This document shows, piece by piece, positions 33,918-41,515 of a stretch of 64,000 bases of DNA. Source of the DNA: Nonomuraea zeae (GTDB lineage Bacteria; Actinomycetota; Actinomycetes; Streptosporangiales; Streptosporangiaceae); NCBI RefSeq assembly GCF_005889725.1, contig NZ_VCKX01000033.1:1-64000 (forward strand). The letters run 5' to 3'. The position numbers and the translations under genes were made by a program. Under the pieces are notes generated by a model. It did not search any database and had not been told where the DNA came from. It saw only the letters and a program-made list of their open reading frames with translations. Every line of letters begins with the position of its first letter. The first letter of the stretch is position 1.

Positions 33918-34183
33918 GGCTGGAACAGCGAAAGGAGGGCTCGTGTGCCCCATGAAGGTGGCCTGGGATGCTGATTCGCCAGAAAATGCAGTTTTTTCGG
34001 GTATGGAGGTACTCCGGCGGGCCCTTCCGCGCTCTTACATGCCGGGAGTCGCCTCGTGCGGGGGACGTCGAGGCGACTCCTGAAGCGTGCCGCGATGGAG
34101 GGGACGGCACGTGCCGGGGCCCCGGCGAGCGGTCTGCCAGCCGCCCGCCCACCGTCCCCGGCACGTGCCGGTGGCGCCGGGAG
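33918..34183. other. Non-coding gap with two hairpins
   Basis: This gap, part of the 324-base stretch between the hydrolase start and the lacI stop, has no convincing gene. It is AT-rich at 33955-34010 (ATGCAGTTTTTTCGG). A hairpin with perfect 12-bp arms, 34045-34056 and 34069-34080 (GGAGTCGCCTCG), follows. A second, longer-looped inverted repeat with 15-bp arms, 34105-34119 and 34156-34170 around GGCACGTGCC, sits just downstream of the lacI stop and may terminate it. Confidence 0.65.
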
Positions 34184-35197
34184 TCAGCCGAGATGCGCGG
34201 GGCCGGTGCTGCCGCGCGGCGTCAGGATGGCCGCCTGGTCCTCGAACGGCGGCACGCTCTCGCCGGAGATCAGGGCCAGCAGCCGCTGGGCGGCGTGCGC
34301 GCCGTAGGCCGGGATGTCGCGGGTGAGCGCGGTCAGCGGCGGCCGGACGACCTGGGCCAGCGGCGAGTCGTCCCAGGCCACGATGGACAGGTCGCGCGGC
34401 ACCTCGACCCGCATCTCCTGGGCCACGGACAGGCCCGCCACGGCCATGATGTCGTTGTCGTAGACGATCGCCGTGGGCCGGTCGGGCGAGCTGAGCAGCC
34501 GCCTGGTGGCCCGGGCGCCCTCCTCGCCGGTGTAGTCGGTGTGCACGACGACGTGCTCGGCCACGCCCTCGCAGGCGGCGGCGAACGCCTGGTCGCGCAC
34601 GGTCGTGTGGACCAGCTCGGGCAGCCCGGCCACCCGCGCGATGCGGCGGTGGCCGAGCGCCACCAGATAGCCGACGGTCTCGCGGACGGCCTCGCCGTCG
34701 TCGGACCAGATGGCCGAGAGCGTGCCCGACTCGGAGGGGTGACCGATGACCACGACCGGCATGCCGAGCCGCTCCAGCTCGGCCACGCGGGCGTCCGAAT
34801 AGTGCAGGTCGACGAGGAAGACGCCGTCGATTCGGCTCTCGCCCCACCAGTGGCGGTAGACCTCGCTCTCCTGCTGGTGGCTGGTGACGACCTGGAGCAG
34901 CAGCCCGTAGGAGCGGTCGGCGAGCACGCCCTCGATGCCGCTGATCAGCTCCATGAAGAACGGCTCGACGCCGAGGATGCGCGCGGGCCGGCAGAGCGCG
35001 AGGCCGATGCAGTTGGCCCGGGCGCCGTTGAGCGCGCGCGCCGCGCTGTTGGGCCGCCAGCCGATCTCGTCGGCGATGGCGATGATCCTGGCCCGCGTCG
35101 CCTCCGACACTCCCGGCTGCCCGTTGAGCGCGTAGGAGACCGCCACCTTGGACACTCCCGCCCGGCTGGCGATGTCGGCGATCGTCGGTCGCTTCAC
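34184..35197 (-). CDS. LacI-family regulator (orphan)
   Basis: 337 aa. HTH and hinge: PTIADIASRAGVSKVAVSYA, LNGQPGVSEATRARIIAIAD. The ligand domain (60-330) is of the periplasmic-binding fold (DGVFLVDLHYSD, AIVYDNDIMAVAGL, SIVAWDDSPLAQV). No sugar genes adjoin it directly, so the target is elsewhere or is the second locus downstream. GAACCGGATAACC (35211-35223) just before its start resembles half of the TAACCGGTTA palindrome ahead of the mannanase gene; a shared operator is a speculation. Confidence 0.9.
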   Translation of the reverse strand: MKRPTIADIASRAGVSKVAVSYALNGQPGVSEATRARIIAIADEIGWRPNSAARALNGARANCIGLALCRPARILGVEPFFMELISGIEGVLADRSYGLLLQVVTSHQQESEVYRHWWGESRIDGVFLVDLHYSDARVAELERLGMPVVVIGHPSESGTLSAIWSDDGEAVRETVGYLVALGHRRIARVAGLPELVHTTVRDQAFAAACEGVAEHVVVHTDYTGEEGARATRRLLSSPDRPTAIVYDNDIMAVAGLSVAQEMRVEVPRDLSIVAWDDSPLAQVVRPPLTALTRDIPAYGAHAAQRLLALISGESVPPFEDQAAILTPRGSTGPAHLG

Positions 35198-35287
35198 GGA
35201 CTCCCTCTCTGAACCGGATAACCATCCCTACTTTAGGACATGCCGGTCGGCTGTCGGCGGGTCCATCCGGTAACGGCTGTTAACCGC

Positions 35288-35569
35288 TTAAGCCACGTGC
35301 CACGGCCTGGACTCCTGCGTCTCCTGGACGGGCGCGTCACCCGGGTCCGCCACGCGCAGCGCGTACGTGGCCCGCTCCGCACCTTCGACCGGGCCCAGGT
35401 AGGTGTGCCCGGTCAGGTGGCACCACGCGGGCAGGTCCACGGGGGCGGCCGGATCGGAGGCGATCAGGTGGATCACGGCGCCAGGCCCGGCCTGGCGCAC
35501 CTGAGCGCGCAGCTCGATGAGCAGTTGCACGCACAGCTTGTCGCCGCCGTCCACAACGAGATCAGGCAT
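35288..35569 (-). CDS. TusA/SirA-like sulfurtransferase-fold protein
   Basis: 93 aa. VVDGGDKLCVQLLIELRAQV and GAVIHLIASDPAAPVDLPAW match the TusA fold. The canonical CPxP motif is reduced to CVQL, keeping the Cys (residue 13) that carries persulfide in the family. A second Cys lies in PAWCHLTGH. Role in sulfur relay or redox is inferred from the fold alone. It stands alone between two lacI genes on the same strand. Confidence 0.8.
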   Translation of the reverse strand: MPDLVVDGGDKLCVQLLIELRAQVRQAGPGAVIHLIASDPAAPVDLPAWCHLTGHTYLGPVEGAERATYALRVADPGDAPVQETQESRPWHVA

Positions 35570-35612
35570 GCGTATAGGAAACCACTCCCCGGGACCCGCG
35601 CGTGCCCGAGTG

Positions 35613-36626
35613 TCAGGAGATGCCGGGCGGAGAGGTGGAGTCCCTGATGACGAGCTGGCAGGGCATCTTGTGCACGCCGGGCGTGGCCTTGCCGTCGATG
35701 GCCGCGAACAGGTGCTGGGCGGCGGTCCTGCCGAGCAGCTCCAGGTTCATGTCCACGGTCGTCAGCGCGGGCCGGGTCTCGGTGGACAGCACCTCCCAGT
35801 TGTCGTAGCCCACCACCGCGATGTCGTCGGGCACCCGCCGCCCGCGCTCCCTGGCCGCCTCCACGAACCCGGCCGCGATCTGGTCGCTGCCGCAGAAGAC
35901 CGCGTCGATCTCGGGCTCGGCCATCAGCAGCATCTCGGCCGCGTGCCGCCCCCACCGCTGCGACCACGCGCCGGACAGCGTCTGCCCGGCCTGCGGCAGG
36001 CCCGCCTCGCCGAGCGCGGAGCGCAGCCCCTCCTCGCGATCGCGGGCCGCCTTGTAGTGCGTGGGGCCCGTGACGTGCGCGATCCTGCGGCGGCCCATGG
36101 CCAGCAGGTGGTTGACGGCCATGGCCGCGGCGCCCACGTCGTCGGGCACGAACGACACGTCGGACGAGTCCTCCGACGGGCCGTAGGCGTAGACGACGGG
36201 GATCGGCAGGTCCTTGCTCACCGACGGGCGCGGGTTGGTGCTCTCGCCCACCACGATCAGCCCGTCCACCCGGCGTGACAGCAGGGCCCGCAGGTGGTGC
36301 TGCTCCCGGATCGCGTCGCCCCGCGCGTCGCAGAGCAGCACGGCCATCTCGCCCGCGCCGAACGCGTCCTCCGCGCCGAGCAGCACCGGGATACCGAAGC
36401 GGCCGACGCTGTCGGAGGTGAGCAGCCCGACCGTGCGCGTCTGTCCGGACAGCAGCCCCCTGGCCAGGGCGTTCGGCTGGAAGGAGAGCTCCGCCGCGGC
36501 GGCGAGCACGCGCTCGCGCGTCGCCGGGCGCACGTCCTGGCGCCCGTTCAGCGCCTTGGACGCCGTGGCGATCGATACCCCCGCCAGCGAGGCCACATCG
36601 TTGATGGTCGCCCGCTTACTCGCCAT
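35613..36626 (-). CDS. LacI-family repressor of the adjacent glycan locus
   Basis: 337 aa from ATG 36626, with AAGGG about 10 bases upstream; the ATG at 36662 is in the operator/promoter region. HTH/hinge: ATINDVASLAGVSIATASKA, LNGRQDVRPATRERVLAAAA. Ligand domain residues 65-335 (DGLIVVGESTN, AVFCGSDQIAAGFVEAA, DDIAVVGYDNWEVLS). A GTTTCGAAAC palindrome touches its own start and a near copy overlaps the promoter of the divergent ABC operon 80-110 bases away. It should repress both until a sugar inducer, perhaps an arabinose-type oligosaccharide, binds. Confidence 0.92.
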   Translation of the reverse strand: MASKRATINDVASLAGVSIATASKALNGRQDVRPATRERVLAAAAELSFQPNALARGLLSGQTRTVGLLTSDSVGRFGIPVLLGAEDAFGAGEMAVLLCDARGDAIREQHHLRALLSRRVDGLIVVGESTNPRPSVSKDLPIPVVYAYGPSEDSSDVSFVPDDVGAAAMAVNHLLAMGRRRIAHVTGPTHYKAARDREEGLRSALGEAGLPQAGQTLSGAWSQRWGRHAAEMLLMAEPEIDAVFCGSDQIAAGFVEAARERGRRVPDDIAVVGYDNWEVLSTETRPALTTVDMNLELLGRTAAQHLFAAIDGKATPGVHKMPCQLVIRDSTSPPGIS

Positions 36627-36636
36627 GTTTCGAAAC
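36627..36636. promoter_or_regulatory. LacI operator at its own gene
   Basis: GTTTCGAAAC is a perfect 10-bp palindrome directly before the lacI start codon, matching the centre of the second site at 36705-36716. Confidence 0.75.
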
Positions 36637-36678
36637 CCTTTTCGGTCATTTGTGAACTGCATAGCACCCTAGCACCCA

Positions 36679-36716
36679 TTGACATGGACTCTTGTTTCTT
36701 CTACGTTTCCGAAAAC
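36679..36716 (+). promoter_or_regulatory. Promoter and LacI operator of the ABC-glycosidase operon
   Basis: TTGACA (36679-36684) and TACGTT (36702-36707) are separated by 17 bases. The operator GTTTCCGAAAAC (36705-36716) overlaps the -10 region, so a bound repressor would block transcription. It has the same GTTTCGAAAC core as the site at the lacI start. Confidence 0.8.
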
Positions 36717-36737
36717 CTTTAAGTCCAGGAGCACATC

Positions 36738-38009
36738 ATGAGACAAAGGCTGGCCGGGATCTCCCTACTCGGTGTGTTAGCGCTCACAGCGGCGGCCTGC
36801 GGCAGCGGCGGCGGCAGCGGGGGCGAGACGCAGCCGGCGAGCGGTCCCGTGACGATCACCATGTGGACCCGCGCGGCCACCCAGACGCAGAGCGAGCGGC
36901 TGGTCCAGGCCTACAACAGCAGTCACAAGAACCAGGTCAAGCTCACCGTCATCCCGACCGACAACTACCAGCCGCGCATCGCCGCGGCGGCCGGCGCCAA
37001 GCAGCTCCCCGACGTGTTCGCGGCCGACGTCATCTTTGTCCCGAACTACACCTCCCAGGGTCTGTTCATGGACGTCAGCGACCGGATCGCGGCGCTGCCG
37101 TACAAGGACAAGCTCGCACCCTCGCACATGAAGCTGGGCACGCTCGACGGCCGGCAGTACACCCTCCCGCACACGCTGGACCTGTCGGTCTGGTTCTGGA
37201 ACAAGGACCTCTACACCAAGGCCGGCCTGGACCCCGAGAAGGGGCCGAAGACGCTGAAGGAGTTCGCCGAGCAGGCCACCACGATCCAGGAGAAGCTCGG
37301 CAAGGACGGCAAGGTGCACGGCACCTTCTTCGGCGGCAACTGCGGCGGCTGCTACGTCTTCACCTTCTGGCCGTCGGTCTGGGCCGCGGGCGCGCAGGTC
37401 ATGAACGCCGAAGGCACCACCTCGCTCAACGACCAGGCCGCGATGACCGACGTGTTCAAGATCTACCGCGACCTGTACGAGAAGAAGGCCACGGGCCCGA
37501 CGGCCAAGGAGGAGCAGGGCCCGACCTGGACCGGCTTCTTCCCCAAGGGCGAGATCGGCGTCATGCCGATGCCCTCCACCACCCTCGGCCTGATGCCCAA
37601 GGACATGAAGATCGGCGTCACCCCGATCGCCGGCCCCGACGGCGGCGAGTCGACCTTCGTCGGCGGCGACTCCGTCGGCATCTCGGCCACCTCCAAGAAC
37701 GCGGACGCGGCCTGGGAGTTCCTGTCCTGGACCGTCTCCGACGACGCCCAGGTGGAGGTCATGGCCAAGAACAAGGACGTGCTCGCGCGCACCGACCTGT
37801 CCAACAACAAGTACTCCGCGGAGGACCCGCGCGTGGTCCTGATCAACTCGCTGGTGGCCAAGGGCCAGACGCCGTACGCGCTGCGCTTCGGACAGACCTT
37901 CAACGACCCGCAGGGCCCGTGGCTGCGCCTGGCCCGCGAGGCCGTCTTCGGTGACGCCGCGAAGGTTCCCCAGCTCAACGCCGAAATCACGAAGTCACTG
38001 CAGCAATGA
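36738..38009 (+). CDS. Sugar ABC transporter substrate-binding lipoprotein
   Basis: 423 aa. Lipoprotein signal peptide MRQRLAGISLLGVLALTAAAC with lipobox Cys21, then a Gly/Ser linker. The mature part is a type-B carbohydrate-binding protein of the CUT1 family (ITMWTRAATQTQSERLVQAY, DVFAADVIFVPNY). It binds an oligosaccharide outside the membrane for the two permeases downstream. Its stop overlaps the first permease start by 4 bases. The closeness of GH127 suggests an arabinose-containing ligand; not provable here. Confidence 0.93.
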   Translation: MRQRLAGISLLGVLALTAAACGSGGGSGGETQPASGPVTITMWTRAATQTQSERLVQAYNSSHKNQVKLTVIPTDNYQPRIAAAAGAKQLPDVFAADVIFVPNYTSQGLFMDVSDRIAALPYKDKLAPSHMKLGTLDGRQYTLPHTLDLSVWFWNKDLYTKAGLDPEKGPKTLKEFAEQATTIQEKLGKDGKVHGTFFGGNCGGCYVFTFWPSVWAAGAQVMNAEGTTSLNDQAAMTDVFKIYRDLYEKKATGPTAKEEQGPTWTGFFPKGEIGVMPMPSTTLGLMPKDMKIGVTPIAGPDGGESTFVGGDSVGISATSKNADAAWEFLSWTVSDDAQVEVMAKNKDVLARTDLSNNKYSAEDPRVVLINSLVAKGQTPYALRFGQTFNDPQGPWLRLAREAVFGDAAKVPQLNAEITKSLQQ

Positions 38010-38920
38010 CCCTGACGATCACGCGATCCGGGCGGCGGCCGGCGCACTCCGCGCCGTCCGCCCGGTGGCGGAGCAGAAAGGTCCAGGGCTGGTTGTACGC
38101 GGCCCCGACGGCCGTCATCGTGGGCGTGCTGTTCATCGCGCCCCTGGTGCTGGTCGGCTGGATGTCGCTGAACCGCTGGCCGCTGCTCGGCCCGGCCGCC
38201 TTCAACGCCCCCGCCAACTATCTCAAGATCGCTGACAACCCGCTCTTCATCGACGCGGTCCTGTTCACGCTCAAGTACACCGCCATCACCACCGTCCTGC
38301 TGTCCGGCGTCGCGCTCGGCCTGGCCCTGCTGGTGCAGGATCGCGGCCGGGGCATCGGCTTCTTCAGGACCGCGTTCTTCCTGCCCGGCGCCGTCGGCTT
38401 CGCCGCCGCCGGGCTGCTGTTCTACGGGATGCTGAACAACGACTTCGGCCCCATCGACCCCATGCTGCAGTCGCTGGGCATCACCAGCGAGCCGGTCAAG
38501 TGGATCGGCACGCCGAACATGGCGCTGTTCTCCACGATCACGCTGGTGCTCTGGCGCTTCGCCGGCTTCAACATGCTCATCCTGCTGACCGGCCTGCAGG
38601 CGATACCGACCGAGGTGTACGAGGCGGCCAAGAGCGACGGCGCGAACCGCTGGCAGATCTTCACCAAGATCACGCTGCCGCTGCTGCGCCCGACGCTGGC
38701 GCTGATGCTCATCCTCAGCGTCACGGGCTCGCTGCTGGCCTTCGACCAGTTCTTCGTCTTCACCAACGGCGGCCCGGACAACAGCACGGTCTCGATGGTC
38801 ATGGTCGTCTACCGTGACGCGTTCTTCCGCTTCGACCTCGGCGGCGCGGCGGCGCTCTCGGTCGTGCTGCTCGTGGCCCTCGTCGGGCTCAACACGCTGA
38901 TGATGCGGAGGCTGCGGTGA
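38006..38920 (+). CDS. Sugar ABC transporter permease 1 (MalF/UgpA type)
   Basis: 304 aa, six membrane segments after a basic N-terminus (RKVQGWLYAAPTAVIVGVLF). The ATPase-contact EAA loop is seen as VYEAAKSDGANRWQIFTKIT. ATGA overlap with the binding-protein gene and GTGA overlap with the second permease. It forms the heterodimeric channel. No ATPase gene lies in the operon, so the pump must borrow a general MsiK-type ATPase encoded elsewhere. Confidence 0.93.
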   Translation: MTLTITRSGRRPAHSAPSARWRSRKVQGWLYAAPTAVIVGVLFIAPLVLVGWMSLNRWPLLGPAAFNAPANYLKIADNPLFIDAVLFTLKYTAITTVLLSGVALGLALLVQDRGRGIGFFRTAFFLPGAVGFAAAGLLFYGMLNNDFGPIDPMLQSLGITSEPVKWIGTPNMALFSTITLVLWRFAGFNMLILLTGLQAIPTEVYEAAKSDGANRWQIFTKITLPLLRPTLALMLILSVTGSLLAFDQFFVFTNGGPDNSTVSMVMVVYRDAFFRFDLGGAAALSVVLLVALVGLNTLMMRRLR

Positions 38921-39681
38921 AGCGTTACGTCACGCTTTCTGCCCTGGCGGTGCTGTTCCTGTTCCCGCTGGTGTGGAGCGGTTACGCCTCGCTGGAGGAG
39001 CCGTCCAACTACCTGGAGATGGCCAGTTTCGGCGAGGGCGTCGGCACGTACGCGACCAACAGCGTGCTGGTGTCGGCGATGACGGTGGCGGGCACGCTGA
39101 TCGTCTCCGCGCTCGGCGGCTACGGCTTCGCCCGCTTCGACTTCCCGGGCAAGAACCTGCTGTTCCTGGCCACGCTGGCGATCCTCATGGTGCCGTACGC
39201 GACGATCCTGATCCCGCTCTACGTCCTGCTGGGCTACCTCGGCCTGCAGAACTCCCTGCTCGGGCTGTCGCTGGTGTTCGTGATGTTCCAGCTCCCGTTC
39301 GCGCTGTTCATGATGCGCAACGCGTTCGAGGCGATCCCGCGCGAGCTGGAGGAGGCCGCGCTGGTCGACGGGTGCGGCACGTTCCGGGCGTTCTCCAGGA
39401 TCCTGCTGCACGCGGTGCGGCCCGCGCTGATCACGGTGGGGCTGTTCGCGTTCCTCGCCTCGTGGAACGACTTCTTCGCGCCGCTCATCCTGCTCAACGA
39501 CGGTGCCTCGTTCACCCTGCCGGTCGCCGTGGTCAGCATGACGCAGCACACGTTCGGGGCGATCGACTACGGCATGCTCCAGTCCGGCGTCATGGTCATG
39601 GCCATCCCCTGTCTCATCCTCTTCATCGTGTTGCAGCGCCACTACGTGCGCGGATTCATGTCAGGAGCTCTGCGTGGCTAA
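38917..39681 (+). CDS. Sugar ABC transporter permease 2 (MalG/UgpE type)
   Basis: 254 aa from GTG 38917, overlapping the previous stop (GTGA). It is somewhat short at the N-terminus: the first membrane segment (LSALAVLFLFPLVWSGYASL) begins at residue 7, then five more. The EAA loop is LEEAALVDGCGTFRAFSRIL. It ends inside the start of the GH127 gene (8-bp overlap), so translation is coupled and enzyme and transporter levels are tied. Confidence 0.93.
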   Translation: MKRYVTLSALAVLFLFPLVWSGYASLEEPSNYLEMASFGEGVGTYATNSVLVSAMTVAGTLIVSALGGYGFARFDFPGKNLLFLATLAILMVPYATILIPLYVLLGYLGLQNSLLGLSLVFVMFQLPFALFMMRNAFEAIPRELEEAALVDGCGTFRAFSRILLHAVRPALITVGLFAFLASWNDFFAPLILLNDGASFTLPVAVVSMTQHTFGAIDYGMLQSGVMVMAIPCLILFIVLQRHYVRGFMSGALRG

Positions 39682-41506
39682 TCCTGTCCTGCCCTCATCG
39701 GGCGTCCTGTCCCCCCTCGGCCTCGACGCGGTACGCCTCTCACCCGGTTTCTGGGGCGACCGGATGGCGCTCAACCACGAGGTCACGATCGCCCACTGCC
39801 AGGAGTGGGAAGAGCGAGAAGGCTGGATCGGCAACTTCCGGGGCGAGCGGCCACGGAGGGGACGGGAGTTCAGCGACTCGGAGATCTACAAGCTGCTGGA
39901 GGCCATGGCCTGGGCCGGTCACCCGGGGCTGACCCCGCTGGCCGAGACCGTGGCCAAGGCCCAGGAGGGCGACGGCTACCTCAACACCCGCTGGTCCGGC
40001 AGCCGCTACACCGACTTCGAGTGGGGGCACGAGCTCTACTGCTACGGCCACCTCATCCAGGCCGGGGTCGCCCGGCTGCGCATGCACGGCGAGGACGTGC
40101 TCACCCAGGTCGCGGTCAAGGCCGCCGACCACGTCTGCCGCCGGTTCATGGAGGGCACCGAGACCTGCGGGCACCCCGTGGTCGAGATGGCCCTCGTCGA
40201 GCTCTACCGCGTCACCGGGACCGAGCGCTACCTGGAGATGGCCCGCCGCTTCGTCGAGAGGCGCGGCCTGCCCGCGCTCGCCGACATCCCCTTCGGCCGC
40301 GCCTACTACCAGGACGACTTGCCGGTCAGGCAGGCGCAGGTGTTCCGCGGGCACGCGGTGCGCGCGCTCTACCTGGCCTCCGGCGTCGTGGACGTGGCGG
40401 TCGAGACCGGCGACGAGGAGCTGCTGAAGGCGGTCGAGTCCCAGTGGGAGCGGACCGTGGCCCGGCGTACCCACCTGACCGGCGGCATGGGCTCGAGGCA
40501 TGCCGACGAGTCGTACGGCGAGGACTACGAGCTGCCGCCGGACCGGGCCTACAACGAGACCTGCGCGAGCATCGCCTCCATCATGCTCGCGCACCGGCTG
40601 CTGCTGGCCACCGGCGACGTCCGGTACGCCGACCTGACCGAGCGCACCCTCTACAACATGCTGGCCACGGGGGTGGCGCTGGACGGACGCTCGTTCTTCT
40701 ACGCCAACCCGCTGCAGGTACGCGTGCCCGCGGTGCCGCTCGACGGCGTCAACCACGCCGCGGAGGGCGGCCTGCGCTCGCCCTGGTTCGACGTGTCCTG
40801 CTGCCCGAACAACATCGCCCGCACGCTCGCCTCCCTGCCCGCCTACGTGGCCGCCGCGACGGGGGACGGGATCCTCATCCACCACTTCACGCCCTCCCAG
40901 CTGCGCCACCAGGGCCTCGCGGTGCGGGTGGAGACCGGTTACCCGTGGACCGGCTCGGTCAGCGTGCGCGTGCTGGCCGACGGGGAGGGCCGCATCGGCC
41001 TGCGCGTCCCCGCCTGGGCCACGGACGCGACGCTGGCGCACGTTCCGGTCTCATCCCCGGACGCGCCGCTGCCCGACGGCCCCGTCATCCGGCCGGTGAG
41101 CCCCGGCTACGCGCACGTCGACGGGCCGTGGCGGGCCGGTGACGAGATCCGGCTGGAGCTGCCGATGAGGCCGCGGTGGACGTTCCCCGACCGGCGCATC
41201 GACGCGCTGCGCAGCACCGCCGCGGTCGAGCGCGGGCCGCTCGTCTACTGCGCGGAGTCGGTGGCCGAGGAGCCGCCGCTCGGCGCGGTGACCGCGCGGG
41301 TCGAGCCGCCGGTGGAGCGCGAGGTGGACGGCGTCGTCGTGCTGGAGGTGCCGGCCTCGATCGGCGCCGAGCCCGACGGCGGGTGGCCGTACGCGTCCGT
41401 CGAAGCGGACCGCGAGGACGGCACGGACGCCACGCTGCGGCTCGTCCCCTATCACCGCTGGGGCAACCGCGGCCCCGCGACCATGCGTGTCTGGATACCG
41501 ATCTAG
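39674..41506 (+). CDS. GH127 beta-L-arabinofuranosidase-type enzyme
   Basis: 610 aa, cytosolic (no signal peptide), GTG start within the permease gene end. The (alpha/alpha)6 barrel is followed by beta-sandwiches. Catalytic marks of GH127: YNETCAS (Glu295, Cys297) and WFDVSCCPNN (Cys376, Cys377), matching the Glu/Cys zinc-thiolate site with nucleophile Cys known from the Bifidobacterium HypBA1 enzyme. It removes terminal beta-L-arabinofuranose, as found on plant hydroxyproline-rich glycoproteins. Other activities occur in relatives, so the exact substrate is open. Co-expression with the importer indicates it hydrolyses imported oligosaccharides. Confidence 0.9.
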   Translation: MANPVLPSSGVLSPLGLDAVRLSPGFWGDRMALNHEVTIAHCQEWEEREGWIGNFRGERPRRGREFSDSEIYKLLEAMAWAGHPGLTPLAETVAKAQEGDGYLNTRWSGSRYTDFEWGHELYCYGHLIQAGVARLRMHGEDVLTQVAVKAADHVCRRFMEGTETCGHPVVEMALVELYRVTGTERYLEMARRFVERRGLPALADIPFGRAYYQDDLPVRQAQVFRGHAVRALYLASGVVDVAVETGDEELLKAVESQWERTVARRTHLTGGMGSRHADESYGEDYELPPDRAYNETCASIASIMLAHRLLLATGDVRYADLTERTLYNMLATGVALDGRSFFYANPLQVRVPAVPLDGVNHAAEGGLRSPWFDVSCCPNNIARTLASLPAYVAAATGDGILIHHFTPSQLRHQGLAVRVETGYPWTGSVSVRVLADGEGRIGLRVPAWATDATLAHVPVSSPDAPLPDGPVIRPVSPGYAHVDGPWRAGDEIRLELPMRPRWTFPDRRIDALRSTAAVERGPLVYCAESVAEEPPLGAVTARVEPPVEREVDGVVVLEVPASIGAEPDGGWPYASVEADREDGTDATLRLVPYHRWGNRGPATMRVWIPI

Positions 41507-41515
41507 GAGACGTAC

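Noticed and set aside
33856-34164. 102-codon minus frame between the hydrolase and lacI
   Set aside because: Contains the promoter, operator and hairpins on the same DNA; no ribosome site and no family likeness.
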